Assembly: GCA_016463765.1 (NCBI GenBank)
Contig: JAEMQS010000012.1
Span: forward strand, 22,534 to 86,533
Direction: 5' to 3'
Source: Solirubrobacteraceae bacterium
GTDB taxonomy: Bacteria; Actinomycetota; Thermoleophilia; Solirubrobacterales; Solirubrobacteraceae
DNA length: 64,000 nt
Positions 33,946 to 42,866 of the stretch are shown here, piece after piece (positions within the stretch are counted from its first letter, which is position 1; each line of letters opens with the position of its first letter). The notes beneath the pieces are model-generated. The model had not been told where the DNA came from and ran no database searches. It was given only the letters and a program-made list of their open reading frames with translations. The position numbers were made by a program, and so were the translations under genes.

Positions 33946-35424
33946 ATGAACACGCCGCTTCGCATCGCGCTCGTGGTCGGAGCCATCATCGTCGCGGCCG
34001 TGCTCGGGTTGGTCGTCGGCTTATCTGGGTCAGTCCCCACCGCGGACTACGGGTTCGCCGTTGGCTTCCTTGGGTTCGTGTTGCTCGCGCCCTTGGTCAT
34101 CGCACGGTTCGTCCGTCGGCGCCGAGCACTCGCCCTGCTGCCGGCGGTGAGCGGCTTCTTTGTGTTGGAGTTCGCGATTGGCGGGCTCTTCTACAGGAAC
34201 CCCCGAAGCGACTCAGTCCTGCTCGATCTAGCGTTCATCTACGACGCTCGGGCCATGAGCATCGCTCTTCTCCTCGCCTTTGGCGGGTGGCTCCTGCTTC
34301 TCGCGGGGTATGCGCTTGCTACGCCGATCGCTGCATGGTTCCGTCGCATTCCGCAGCCGACGGTCAGTCCCTCGGCGTTCGTGCCGACCGTGATCGTCTT
34401 GCTGTTGATCGGATGGATCGCTCGTGCAGCGATGTTCAGCCAAGGGTGGTACTTCCACATCGGCGATGTTCCTACGACCCAGAGTGCTGCCCGCAATCTC
34501 GTGGTCACTCTGGCGAACCTGCCCCTGGTGGCGGCCGCGCTCCTGGGCGTCCAGTACTACCGGGGTGAAGCGTCGATCCGGTGGTTGTACTGGGCCATGA
34601 TCGGCATGGAAGTCGTGTGGGCCGTGCCCTCGGGTGAGCGCTCGCGGCTGATCGGCTTGGGGGTGCTGCTGCTCGTGGTTCGGTACTACATGTCGCAAAA
34701 GCCGCTCCCGCGCGTTGGTGTCGCGGTAGGCGTCCTCGCGGCGGTGCTGGTCATCTTCCCGTTCGGCGTCGCCTATCGGGAGGGAGACGGCACGACCTAC
34801 GGCTATCAAGAGGATCCGGTTGGTCGAATGGGCGCGGCAGTCGGGACGCTCGCAAGTGGGTATGCAAACGAGCCGATTGACTCAGTCACCAACGGGGTTG
34901 ACCAAACGCTTCGACGGTTTGCAGGCATCACCTCGCTCGCCGTGATGGTCGAACAGGGGCCGGGCAAGTACCCCGCTGAGCCGGGCTTTGCGCTGAGATC
35001 GTACGCCTCAGCGGTCGTGCCGCGAGCCGTCTTTCCGGGCAAGGCCGATCCGAGCAGGGTGGCGAACGATTTCGGCGTTCGTTATCGCATCATCCGGCCT
35101 GGAAACCCTTCTGCGGTGGCAATGACGACACTTGGCGACTTCTGGGGGACTTTCGGTCTGTTAGGGCTTGGCCTCGGCATGGTGCTCGTAGGTGGGGCCC
35201 TGCGCGGGCTCGACGAGTACTTCCGCGACCTCCGGGAGAGCCCGGCCATGCTTGCGGTCTACGCGACCGCGCTTGGGGCGTTCCTGGTCAGTTTCGAGAC
35301 AACCTTCGCGGTCGGATTCCTCCAGACGGTGAGAGAGGGGCTTGTCTACCTCATCGTCCTCGGATCGATCTCTGTGGCCTTTGCCGTCGTTCGGTCTCGG
35401 CCACGGGTCGCGCGAATGGCGTAG
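33946..35424 (+). CDS. Wzy-like oligosaccharide repeat-unit polymerase
   Basis: This is a 492-residue polytopic protein from ATG 33946. It has about 10-12 membrane segments, a mid-protein PSGERSRLIGLGVLLLVV, and a long outer loop with FPGKADPSRVANDFGVRYRI and TTLGDFWGTFGLLGLGLG. These motifs are those of Wzy-type O-antigen/exopolysaccharide polymerases, which join lipid-linked repeats in a block at the reducing end. It follows the flippase by 30 bases and ends the plus-strand run, convergent with the O-antigen-ligase-type gene. Confidence 0.8.
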   Translation: MNTPLRIALVVGAIIVAAVLGLVVGLSGSVPTADYGFAVGFLGFVLLAPLVIARFVRRRRALALLPAVSGFFVLEFAIGGLFYRNPRSDSVLLDLAFIYDARAMSIALLLAFGGWLLLLAGYALATPIAAWFRRIPQPTVSPSAFVPTVIVLLLIGWIARAAMFSQGWYFHIGDVPTTQSAARNLVVTLANLPLVAAALLGVQYYRGEASIRWLYWAMIGMEVVWAVPSGERSRLIGLGVLLLVVRYYMSQKPLPRVGVAVGVLAAVLVIFPFGVAYREGDGTTYGYQEDPVGRMGAAVGTLASGYANEPIDSVTNGVDQTLRRFAGITSLAVMVEQGPGKYPAEPGFALRSYASAVVPRAVFPGKADPSRVANDFGVRYRIIRPGNPSAVAMTTLGDFWGTFGLLGLGLGMVLVGGALRGLDEYFRDLRESPAMLAVYATALGAFLVSFETTFAVGFLQTVREGLVYLIVLGSISVAFAVVRSRPRVARMA

Positions 35425-35430
35425 TTCGTT

Positions 35431-35442
35431 GCCCCTTCGGGC
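35431..35442 (+). terminator. Weak hairpin between convergent polymerase and ligase genes
   Basis: GCCC-CTTC-GGGC lies 7 bases after the polymerase stop and 27 bases before the stop of the convergent gene. The stem is only 4 bp and no T-run follows, so termination is tentative. Confidence 0.3.
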
Positions 35443-35468
35443 TATGGCCCGTGCTCGCAAAGGCGTTC

Positions 35469-36956
35469 TCACCGGCTCGGGCCCACGGTGCGGTGAGCTG
35501 GCACCCGGCGGTTCCCGTGCAATGACCTGCGCTGCCCGGTATGGGCGCCCCCTCGGTCTCGGGTGCCGAACCAGAGTGCCAGGATGAGCCCAACCGGCAC
35601 GTAGAGGAACCGGTCGAGCACGGCGTTCATCGACAGGCCCGCCGCGAGAAACACCACCAGGCTCGCGCAGAGTCCGAGGGCATCACGGGAAGCACGTTCT
35701 GGCAGCGTGCGTCGCATCTTCCATCCAAGGGCCAGAGCTCCGAAGACGATCGTGCCCCAACCGGCGAGGGCGAGCAAGCCACCGGACGAAGCGAGCTGGA
35801 GCCACGTGTTGTGCGCACCGCGGATCGCCTCGTAGCCCCATCCGGTGACCGGGCGCTCCATGAAGAGCTCGACGCTTTCGGCGATCGCCCCAAAGCGTGA
35901 CGAGTCCGACTCTTGCGCGCTCTGGCCGGCGAGGCCGGTGCCGCCCGTGAACCGCTGCACGGCTGAAAGAGAAGAGGCGAATGCGGGGCCTTGCGTACTA
36001 ACGACTAAGCCTCCGATGATCACGATCGCGGCCAGTTGCTTCCGACCGCGAGCCTGCCAGGCAAAGACCAGCACGAACGCCAGAATGGTCCCGATGAACG
36101 CCGCGCGGCTTCCGCTGATCAGCGCCGCGCCGACGTACAGTCCAACGAGCGGTGAGTACACGCACGCCGTTCGGCGGCTGATGATCCGCGCCAGCGCGAC
36201 GGGGAGCGCCATTGCCGCGGCCACGCCAAAGAGCGTGGGGTGGACTGAAAGGCCCGTGAAGCGTCCGGCCGCGTCGCGGTATGCCTCGAAGGCGTAAAGG
36301 TTGCCCGTGAGCGCCTCCTGGAAGTCGAAGCGGGTGAACGCTGCCAGCACTCCGACCAGCGACGAGAACCCGATTCCGAGTAGCCAGATCGTCGTGAGGT
36401 CCCGCGCGCGCCGCAGGGAGGTGACGGTGACGCTGAGAGCAAGGGGGATGACGGCCACGGCGAGGATCAGCCGGGCGGCGAGTGAGATGCCCGAGCTGAG
36501 GTCCTGAGCGCCCGTGCCGAGATTCCGCACCTGGAACAGCGGTCCGGACCTGTCCAGCACGGGGAACATCTCGCTGATGGCGAGGCTCCCCGCGAGCAGT
36601 AGCACTCCCACAGGGAGCCACCAGGGAACCCGCTGTCGCGCACGTAGGCCAACGAGCGCTGCCGGAACCAGTGCGGCGACGATCACGGCATCGCTATAGG
36701 TCAGGCTCCCCCTGCGCATCCCGTTGGCCGAGACGAGGAACGCCCCGGCGCAGGCCGCCCAGTACGGGACGCGGGTCAGGTCGTCAAACGCTGAACGTAC
36801 GGCGAACGAGATGACCACGACCACCGAAAGCCCGAGCAAGGCGTATCCAAGCACCGGCAGTCCGCCGCACGCGAGGGCGGCACCGAGGGCGATGGCAGCG
36901 CAGGTTGTTCCAGCACCAGCTACCGCATTAATGCGGAACTGTGCTGTGCTCGACAT
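35469..36956 (-). CDS. O-antigen ligase/Wzy_C-type membrane protein
   Basis: This is a 495-residue polytopic protein with the hallmark region of the O-antigen ligase family: SVHPTLFGVAAAMALPVAL, ISGSRAAFIGTILAF, and a large outer loop with RFGAIAESVELFMERP, GWGYEAIRGAHNTWLQLAS. Members either ligate or polymerise lipid-linked glycans. In an actinobacterium an outer-membrane LPS ligase is unlikely, so polymerase or wall ligase is the better reading. The C-terminal ~30 residues are basic and cytoplasmic. It stands alone on the minus strand, with a 335-base gap upstream. Confidence 0.8.
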   Translation of the reverse strand: MSSTAQFRINAVAGAGTTCAAIALGAALACGGLPVLGYALLGLSVVVVISFAVRSAFDDLTRVPYWAACAGAFLVSANGMRRGSLTYSDAVIVAALVPAALVGLRARQRVPWWLPVGVLLLAGSLAISEMFPVLDRSGPLFQVRNLGTGAQDLSSGISLAARLILAVAVIPLALSVTVTSLRRARDLTTIWLLGIGFSSLVGVLAAFTRFDFQEALTGNLYAFEAYRDAAGRFTGLSVHPTLFGVAAAMALPVALARIISRRTACVYSPLVGLYVGAALISGSRAAFIGTILAFVLVFAWQARGRKQLAAIVIIGGLVVSTQGPAFASSLSAVQRFTGGTGLAGQSAQESDSSRFGAIAESVELFMERPVTGWGYEAIRGAHNTWLQLASSGGLLALAGWGTIVFGALALGWKMRRTLPERASRDALGLCASLVVFLAAGLSMNAVLDRFLYVPVGLILALWFGTRDRGGAHTGQRRSLHGNRRVPAHRTVGPSR

Positions 36957-37291
36957 CGCCTAAGCGTACGGAACATTCCGAATGCCAGCAACGTTGACGC
37001 GCCAGCTAGACGGTGACGCTAAAGGGGGCCGGTGGCGACATCGGGCCCTCGTCATCTGTTGCGCGGCTCGAGCGCGACGCTGCGTCGTTGCCCGCGCAGG
37101 GTGGACGTGGCACCTCTCAGGCCGCGCCGTGGCTAGCTCGCTTCGCCGCTAGGCGGCGCTCAGCCCGTCGCTAAGGGAGCATTCTTAGGCTCCGCGAATC
37201 GAAACGCGGGCGTCTTGCGGTCCGTCACCCTCGAGTGAGGTGCGCCGTCGCTCGGTCGGGCACCGCACAAGGGCTGTGTACTGGGCTTGAG
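36957..37291. other. 335-bp gap between ligase and methyltransferase genes
   Basis: No gene is supported here. CGGAA-CA-TTCCG (36969-36980) lies 12 bases upstream of the ligase start and may be a regulator site. CGCCGC-TAG-GCGGCG (37144-37158) and overlapping alternative stems CTAAG/CTTAG (37171-37188) and GGAGC/GCTCC (37176-37193) lie downstream of the minus operon that ends at 37292 and could terminate it. No T-run is seen. The remainder shows nothing I can assign. Confidence 0.5.
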
Positions 37292-38011
37292 CTAGGGCTT
37301 GCGCGCCACGCCGATGAGGTTCTGGGTAACGAGATGGCCTCGAACATTGCCTGTCTCGACGATGAGGGGAGCGATGAACCCGGCTTCGATTCCGCGCCAG
37401 AGCGCGCGGCGCACGCGCTGTCGAAATCGCTTCCCGGCCGGCCGCACGGGGAAGGCGCCAACGAACTCCAGGTCTGCGGCTGCGCAAACCTGCTCAAGGC
37501 TGCGGCGCGTGTACGCGACGCCGTGCGTCAGATCGGAGTACAGGATCCGGCCGCCGTACGGGCTAGCTGCATTCGGTGTTCGGATGATGAGGGTCCCGCC
37601 CGGGCGCAGCAGCCGGCCCAAACCAGCAAAGAGGCCGATGACATCCTGCCGCTCGAAGTGCTCTACGAGGTCGACCGCCGTCACGGCGTCGAACTCGCCT
37701 GCGTGCGCATCGACGAAGGCAAAGAGCTCGGCTTGCTCAACCGTAGGTCGACCCAGCTCGTGTGCGAGCGCGACCTGCTCCGCGCTGACATCGATGCCGA
37801 CGACAGAGTCGTACCCGAGATCCTGGAGGAGCCCGACCAGCTGGCCTTGACCACATCCGATGTCGACGATGCGTGCGTGCCGGTCGGTGGGCAGCCGCGA
37901 GATGACATCTGTCTCAAGGCTGGCTTGGCTGCCAGACTCCGCGATTCGGCCTTGGTGGCCGGACACGTAATTGTCGTAGAGCTCGGCGCGGAAGCTCGAG
38001 TCGGTCGTCAT
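37292..38011 (-). CDS. SAM-dependent methyltransferase
   Basis: This is a 239-residue protein. ATG 38011 has AGGA about 7 bases upstream and overlaps the stop of the upstream glycosyltransferase (ATGA). Motifs: IVDIGCGQGQLVGLLQDLG, VVGIDVSAEQVALA, VTAVDLVEHFERQDVIGL and LLRPGGTLIIRTPNAASP with YGGRILYSDLTHGVAYT, a pattern common in glycan-cluster methyltransferases (some related enzymes make lipid or sugar methyl ethers). It is the last gene of the five-gene minus operon 42721-37292. Confidence 0.88.
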   Translation of the reverse strand: MTTDSSFRAELYDNYVSGHQGRIAESGSQASLETDVISRLPTDRHARIVDIGCGQGQLVGLLQDLGYDSVVGIDVSAEQVALAHELGRPTVEQAELFAFVDAHAGEFDAVTAVDLVEHFERQDVIGLFAGLGRLLRPGGTLIIRTPNAASPYGGRILYSDLTHGVAYTRRSLEQVCAAADLEFVGAFPVRPAGKRFRQRVRRALWRGIEAGFIAPLIVETGNVRGHLVTQNLIGVARKP

Positions 38012-39147
38012 CCGGGTCCTGTTCGGTCGAGTGTGAGCTGGCCATTCCTCTGATCCGGCTGTCGCCCCAGACACGTTGCGAGTTCGGTGCGGAAGCGGGT
38101 CGGGCCGAAAGACGAGCGTGCGTGATCTCGCGCTTGGACGCCCATTCGTCTCAGCGCGTCGGGTGCGTCCAACAGGGCGGCGATGGCGCCGGGAAGCTGT
38201 GAGAGGTCGTCGATCAATCGCCCATCGAGGCCGTCGCGCACGATATCCAGCGGGCCGCCCTTCGCGAAGCCGACGACCGGAGTCGCGGTCAGCATGGCCT
38301 CGACGAAGACCAGCCCGAACCCCTCCTTCTCCGAAGGCAACACGAACAGGTCCGCGCGCCGGTACTCGTCTCGGAGTTCCTCGTCTGAAAGACGCCCCGG
38401 GAATGACACGACCTCTGTGAGCCCTTTAGACCTCACGATGTCTTCAAGTCGCTCGCGGTCATCTCCGTCGCCCACGATGACCAAGTGCGCACCCGGGTGG
38501 GAGGCGCGCACCGCCGGCATCGCATCGATGAGCGGCTCGATGTTCTTGCCGCGTTCCGTCTGTGCAAGCCTCGAGACGGTGAGTAGGCGTCCCGCTTCTG
38601 GCGCTTGTTCGTGGTCGTCCGCTTTGAACATCGCTTCGGGGAGCGAGAGTGGAACCAGCCGGACCCGGGAGGCTGGAACACCCTGCGTGTCAACGGTACG
38701 GCGGACTGAGTCTCGGCTGATCGTCATGACGACTTCAGCGGATTGCAGTGCGTGCCGGTGCAGTCGAGACAGCTCATCCCAGACTTCGACCCCGTACGTC
38801 CATACGCCGAAGCGAGCTGGATGACCAAGCGCACGTAGCCACGGTGCCGGGCGCGCAAGGTTGACGTGCATGTACATCACGTAGTCAGGCTTGACGGCGC
38901 GGACAGCCCGCAGGAGCTCTCGGACATACACGCCCCCTTCGCCTACGGGTTCGGCTGTCACCGTCGCGAGCTGCTCGATCGCGCCCTTCCGAAGGTAATC
39001 GGGGTGCTGCCGCCTCCACAGCGCGATGTTGCTCTGAGCTGGCGGTGTCACCGGATCAGCGGCTGCTTCGGCGACGAGCTGCTCGACTCGACCGATGCCT
39101 CCGGGCGCGCCAGTTCCGACGATCAGGAGTCTGGTGGGCGCCGGCAC
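38008..39147 (-). CDS. Family 4 glycosyltransferase
   Basis: This is a 379-residue GT-B enzyme. The start GTG 39147 shares its G with the upstream stop (TAGTG). The N-terminal domain opens TRLLIVGTGAPGGIGRVEQL; the C-terminal domain has LLTVSRLAQTERGKNIEPLI, HLVIVGDGDDRERL, and the catalytic E-x7-E in PSEKEGFGLVFVEAMLTATP followed by VVGFAKGGPLDIVRDG. A retaining nucleotide-sugar transferase acting in repeat-unit synthesis is inferred. Both ends overlap neighbours. Confidence 0.9.
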   Translation of the reverse strand: MPAPTRLLIVGTGAPGGIGRVEQLVAEAAADPVTPPAQSNIALWRRQHPDYLRKGAIEQLATVTAEPVGEGGVYVRELLRAVRAVKPDYVMYMHVNLARPAPWLRALGHPARFGVWTYGVEVWDELSRLHRHALQSAEVVMTISRDSVRRTVDTQGVPASRVRLVPLSLPEAMFKADDHEQAPEAGRLLTVSRLAQTERGKNIEPLIDAMPAVRASHPGAHLVIVGDGDDRERLEDIVRSKGLTEVVSFPGRLSDEELRDEYRRADLFVLPSEKEGFGLVFVEAMLTATPVVGFAKGGPLDIVRDGLDGRLIDDLSQLPGAIAALLDAPDALRRMGVQARDHARSSFGPTRFRTELATCLGRQPDQRNGQLTLDRTGPG

Positions 39148-40337
39148 TAGACCGCTTCGGCGAGGGTCGCGCCGGAAACCGACTCGCGGGCGTGGTCCGT
39201 ACGGCCGCGGTAGACGTCCAAGATCGCGCTGCCGTAAGCCTGGAAAGAGAAACTCGATGAGCTTGCGGCAAGCGCTCGCTCGCGGCGACTCCTCCGCGTG
39301 CTCTGATCGTCCATCAGGCCCGTGAGCGCGCGGGCAAGGGCGTGGACGTTGCCGGCCTCGACGACGGCGCCGGCGTCCGCTGCTCGCACGAGTGGCGCGA
39401 GTCCCGTCGACTCGGTGACCACGACCGGGACGCCACTCGCCAAAGCCTCGGCACCCGCCATTCCGAAGCATTCGTAGGCCGAGGCCATCACCACAACGTG
39501 TGTGTCGCCAAAGAGCTCAGCACGGCCCGACTCGTCGACGTGGCCTCGCCAATCGATGCGAGCGTCGACACCCAGCTCCCGGGCCAATGCGTGGAGTTCT
39601 TCGCGGTACACGGGGTCACCGTCGCCGCAGGCGATCAGCCGAGCGTCAGGAATGGCGGAGAGCGCGCGGAGCAAGATGTCGACGTTCTTCTTTGGGTGCA
39701 GGCGACCGAGGTACCCGATCGTAAGCGTGTCGACTTGCGGTTCGGGCAACGGGGAGCTGCGGGGGTACTCGACCACGGGATGACCAATCACGACTGCATG
39801 CTCGCCCGGTTGAACACTGTCGGAACGCTCGAGTTCGGAGGCGCAGACGACGGTGTTGACGCGAAGCATGATGAGGCGGCGCAACGCAAGCTTGGCGCGG
39901 CGCTTTAGGCTGGACCCTGACGCCGTATCGATGTCGTAGGACGTCAGCGATTCGTGCGCAGTGAGGACGACCGGACGCCCTGCCGCCTTTGCAAAGACGA
40001 CTGCTCCGAGCGTGCTGAGTGCCCACACGTAATGCACGTGCACGACATCGAACTCGCGGACGTGCCGCCAGATCCATGCGAGGAGACTGGGGCTCACACC
40101 CCAGAGGCCCGCCTGTCGCGAGTGCAGCCTGGGCCGGGGAAACATCAAGGTGCGAACCCCGCTGGCTGAAAGACGTCCGCGGGCTCGTTCAGTGGAGGTC
40201 TCCGAGGACGCATCGCCTGTGAACACCATCGTGGTCTGAGCACCCGCACGACTCTCCGCGATGGCAGCATTCACGGCGGAGTTGGAGGGACCACCGACGT
40301 CAGGGTCAATGGTCGGGATCACGCGCAGAACGCGCAT
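39147..40337 (-). CDS. Family 4 glycosyltransferase
   Basis: This is a 396-residue GT-B enzyme beginning MRVLRVIPTIDPDVGGPSNS (the GG-P-S donor loop). The C-terminal half has TIGYLGRLHPKKNVDILLRA, IACGDGDPVYREEL, and SAYECFGMAGAEALASGVPV then VTESTGLAPLVRAA with the E-x7-E residues. It is part of the minus operon with the epimerase upstream (18-base gap) and another GT4 downstream (1-base overlap). The likely role is one of the sugar-transfer steps in repeat-unit assembly. Confidence 0.9.
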   Translation of the reverse strand: MRVLRVIPTIDPDVGGPSNSAVNAAIAESRAGAQTTMVFTGDASSETSTERARGRLSASGVRTLMFPRPRLHSRQAGLWGVSPSLLAWIWRHVREFDVVHVHYVWALSTLGAVVFAKAAGRPVVLTAHESLTSYDIDTASGSSLKRRAKLALRRLIMLRVNTVVCASELERSDSVQPGEHAVVIGHPVVEYPRSSPLPEPQVDTLTIGYLGRLHPKKNVDILLRALSAIPDARLIACGDGDPVYREELHALARELGVDARIDWRGHVDESGRAELFGDTHVVVMASAYECFGMAGAEALASGVPVVVTESTGLAPLVRAADAGAVVEAGNVHALARALTGLMDDQSTRRSRRERALAASSSSFSFQAYGSAILDVYRGRTDHARESVSGATLAEAV

Positions 40338-40355
40338 CGAGAACGACGGCTCCCG

Positions 40356-41432
40356 CTACGCCGCGGCCGCGCGCGACCAGCTGTCGACGTTCGCCTCGTA
40401 GATCTCGCGCAGCACGTCCTCGATCCCGTACGTGATCGCGAACCCGGGGTAGTCGGCCTTGAAGTCACCCAGGTCGCTGATGTACCAGCGGTGGTCCCCG
40501 GCGCGCGCCTCGTCCGACAGCGTGTAGTCGAGTTCACGCCCGGCGATCTTCTGGCAGAACTCAATGGCTTCGAGCATGCTGACGTTGCTCTCGCGTCCAC
40601 CGCCGAGGTTGTAGACGGCTGCGGCCTTGGGGTTCTTGTGGAAGAGCTCCATGGCCTTGACGACGTCGGCGGAGTGGATGTTGTCGCGGACCTGTTTGCC
40701 GTCGTAGCCGAAGATCGTGTAAGCGTCGCCGGAGACGGTGCACTTCATGAGGTAGGACAGGAAGCCGTGGAGCTTTGCGCCGGCGTGGGCGGGACCGGTC
40801 AGGCAACCGCCGCGGAAGCAGACGGTCGGGATGTCGAAGTACCGGCCGTACTCCTGCACCATGATGTCGGCGGCGACCTTGCTCGCGCCGAAGATCGAGT
40901 GCATGCAGTGGTCGATCGACATGTCGGTGCCGATGCCGCCGTAGTACTCGTGGTCCTCGGGCAGTTCGAGCCGCGTTCCGGTGTCGTACAGCGGCAGGAA
41001 ATTCGGCCGGTCGCCGTAGACCTTGTTCGTCGACATGTGGATGAACGTCGCGTCGGGCTTCTCGTGCCGGATGGCCTCGAGGAGGTTCAGCGTGCCATTC
41101 GCGTTGACGGTGAAGTCCATCTGCGCGTCCGACGCCGCCCAGTCATGTGACGGCTGCGCGGCGGTGTGGATCAGGATCTCCAAGTCCGCCGCGTTGTCGC
41201 GCACGACCTTCCGCACCGCGTCCGCGTCGCGGATGTCGATCTCCAGGGACGTAAAGCTCGGCAGGGCGTCGATCAGACGCTTGGTCGTCGGCGACGTCGA
41301 CGCCTCCGGTCCGAAGAACCGGGAGCGCATGTCGTTCTCCAGTCCGATCACGTCGTAGCCCAACTCCACGAAGTGCTTGACGGACTCGGAGCCGATCAGG
41401 CCACCGGAGCCGGTGACGATCGCCTTCGGCAT
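40356..41432 (-). CDS. CDP-paratose 2-epimerase-like NAD-dependent epimerase
   Basis: This is a 358-residue extended SDR enzyme: TGSGGLIGSE (7-16) is the NAD-binding glycine motif, LIHTAAQPSHDWA and HMSTNKVYGDRPN are features shared with CDP-paratose/tyvelose 2-epimerases, and VRDNIHSADVV is the substrate-side block. Where most SDRs have YxxxK, this sequence has FGASK (Phe181, Lys185). A ribosome site (AGGA about 6 bases before ATG 41432) is visible. It should supply an activated sugar for the cluster's glycosyltransferases; the exact sugar is not determined, and no CDP-sugar pathway genes are nearby. Confidence 0.82.
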   Translation of the reverse strand: MPKAIVTGSGGLIGSESVKHFVELGYDVIGLENDMRSRFFGPEASTSPTTKRLIDALPSFTSLEIDIRDADAVRKVVRDNAADLEILIHTAAQPSHDWAASDAQMDFTVNANGTLNLLEAIRHEKPDATFIHMSTNKVYGDRPNFLPLYDTGTRLELPEDHEYYGGIGTDMSIDHCMHSIFGASKVAADIMVQEYGRYFDIPTVCFRGGCLTGPAHAGAKLHGFLSYLMKCTVSGDAYTIFGYDGKQVRDNIHSADVVKAMELFHKNPKAAAVYNLGGGRESNVSMLEAIEFCQKIAGRELDYTLSDEARAGDHRWYISDLGDFKADYPGFAITYGIEDVLREIYEANVDSWSRAAAA

Positions 41433-41455
41433 CTGCTTCCTTTCACGTTTCTTAG

Positions 41456-42721
41456 CTAGGTGACGGGAATCGCCGAGGGCGTCCCTGCCACGTTGCCGCT
41501 CATGGTAGGTGAATCATCTCGCGGCGCAAGACCCGTGACATTGGCCAGAACGTCAGAAAATCTGGACGCAACGCTGTGCGGAGCGAACTGTTCGCGTGCG
41601 AAGCGGAACCCCGCCTGGCTGGCGCGCTCCAGGGCTTCGCGGTCGCGGATGACCTCGGCGGCGACGTTCGCGAACTGCTCGGGGTGAGCGGCGTCGGTCA
41701 CCCAGCCAGCGCCGGATTCGCGGACGATACGCGCGGTCTCCGACTCGGGGCTGACCGAGGCGATGACGGGGATCCCGAACGCCATGTAGTTCATGAGCTT
41801 GGACGGGAGGTTGAACTCGGTCATGTCCGGGCGCTGGCTGACGAGGCCGATCGATGCGCTGCGCAACACCGGCGTGAGTTCATCCCCGTAGAAGACGCCG
41901 GGCATCTGGACCCGTGGATCGGTGATCTTGGCCCGAACGTCGTCGGCGGCGACACCGCTGCCGGCGATCACGAGCTCTGCGCCGAGCTCACGCAGCCCGG
42001 CGTGATCCTGGAAGGCTTCGACCATCGCGCCCAGACCCTGCGAGTGCCCGATGTTGCCCATGGCCAGCACGCGCGGCGTGTCATCCAGCAGCGCCGGGAT
42101 GTCGGCGGGCGTGTCGGCGTGGCGGCTGGACGGGTTGAAGATCCGCTCGATCTTGTCGTTGGGCACGCCCTTGGCCAGCAGGTTCTGGCGGAACGCTTCG
42201 GAGATGACGATGATCGACGCCGCCGACCGGTAGGTCACCCGCTCGAAGGACCGGGCCGCCTGTAGGAGGGGGCCGCCCGAGCGCAGCTCGCCGGTGGTCG
42301 CCGCGCCGTCGGTGACGATGTCCTGCAGCCACATCACCCATGGCACGCGGCGGGCTTGGGCGAAGGCCATCGCGGTCCCGAGCGCGGGGAACGAGGGCGT
42401 GACGGCGATGACGACGTCGGTGGGCGGGAGGAGCGGCGTCACCGCGGTCTGCGCGGCAGCGAACGTCAGTTCCTGCCGGATACGGGCGAGGCTCGAGTCC
42501 CGTCCGGCCCACAGAGGCAGGCGCAGGATTGGGATTCCGTCACGTCGCTCGCGGTATGGGCGCAAACGCACGCCCCAGGTCGGCTCGGGGTAGTGGGGGT
42601 GGGCTGCGACGACGAGGACGTCATGACCGAGCGCCTGGAGACCCTGAGCAAGCATCGCGCTGAGCGGCGCGATGCCCTGCGGCTCAGGGTCGTAGTTGTA
42701 AGACCACAGTTGAACGCGCAC
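41456..42721 (-). CDS. WbuB-like family 4 glycosyltransferase
   Basis: This is a 421-residue GT-B enzyme: MRVQLWSYNYDPEPQGIAPL and WLQDIVTDGA in the N-domain, VLAMGNIGHSQGLGAMVEAF and FNLPSKLMNYMAFGIPVIAS in the C-domain, which are diagnostic of the WbuB/FucNAc-transferase-like branch. It is first in the five-gene minus operon and so closest to the promoter. The 145-base region upstream has two adjoining inverted repeats (42795-42820). WbuB-like enzymes commonly add the second or third sugar of a repeat. Confidence 0.88.
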   Translation of the reverse strand: MRVQLWSYNYDPEPQGIAPLSAMLAQGLQALGHDVLVVAAHPHYPEPTWGVRLRPYRERRDGIPILRLPLWAGRDSSLARIRQELTFAAAQTAVTPLLPPTDVVIAVTPSFPALGTAMAFAQARRVPWVMWLQDIVTDGAATTGELRSGGPLLQAARSFERVTYRSAASIIVISEAFRQNLLAKGVPNDKIERIFNPSSRHADTPADIPALLDDTPRVLAMGNIGHSQGLGAMVEAFQDHAGLRELGAELVIAGSGVAADDVRAKITDPRVQMPGVFYGDELTPVLRSASIGLVSQRPDMTEFNLPSKLMNYMAFGIPVIASVSPESETARIVRESGAGWVTDAAHPEQFANVAAEVIRDREALERASQAGFRFAREQFAPHSVASRFSDVLANVTGLAPRDDSPTMSGNVAGTPSAIPVT

Positions 42722-42794
42722 GGCGTGACCGAATTCCCTGCTTTCTCGTGTCTTGCGGTGCTGCGCGCCAACCCGTCCTCACGGCATGGCGGCG

Positions 42795-42820
42795 GTCACC
42801 AGTTGGTGACACACAGTGTG
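42795..42820. promoter_or_regulatory. Paired inverted repeats upstream of the glycosyltransferase operon
   Basis: GTCACCA-GT-TGGTGAC (42795-42810) abuts CACAC-A-GTGTG (42810-42820). They lie 74 bases upstream of the operon's first start (42721) and 46 bases downstream of the stop of the preceding minus-strand gene. They could be an operator pair, or the first could be a terminator for the upstream gene. Confidence 0.4.
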
Positions 42821-42866
42821 GCGCTAGCAGCCAGGGAAGGGAAGCCCGGTGCTCCGAACGAGAAGT

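Noticed and set aside
36957..37291. tRNA or other RNA gene in the gap
   Set aside because: Hairpins exist but no cloverleaf or conserved RNA motif could be drawn.
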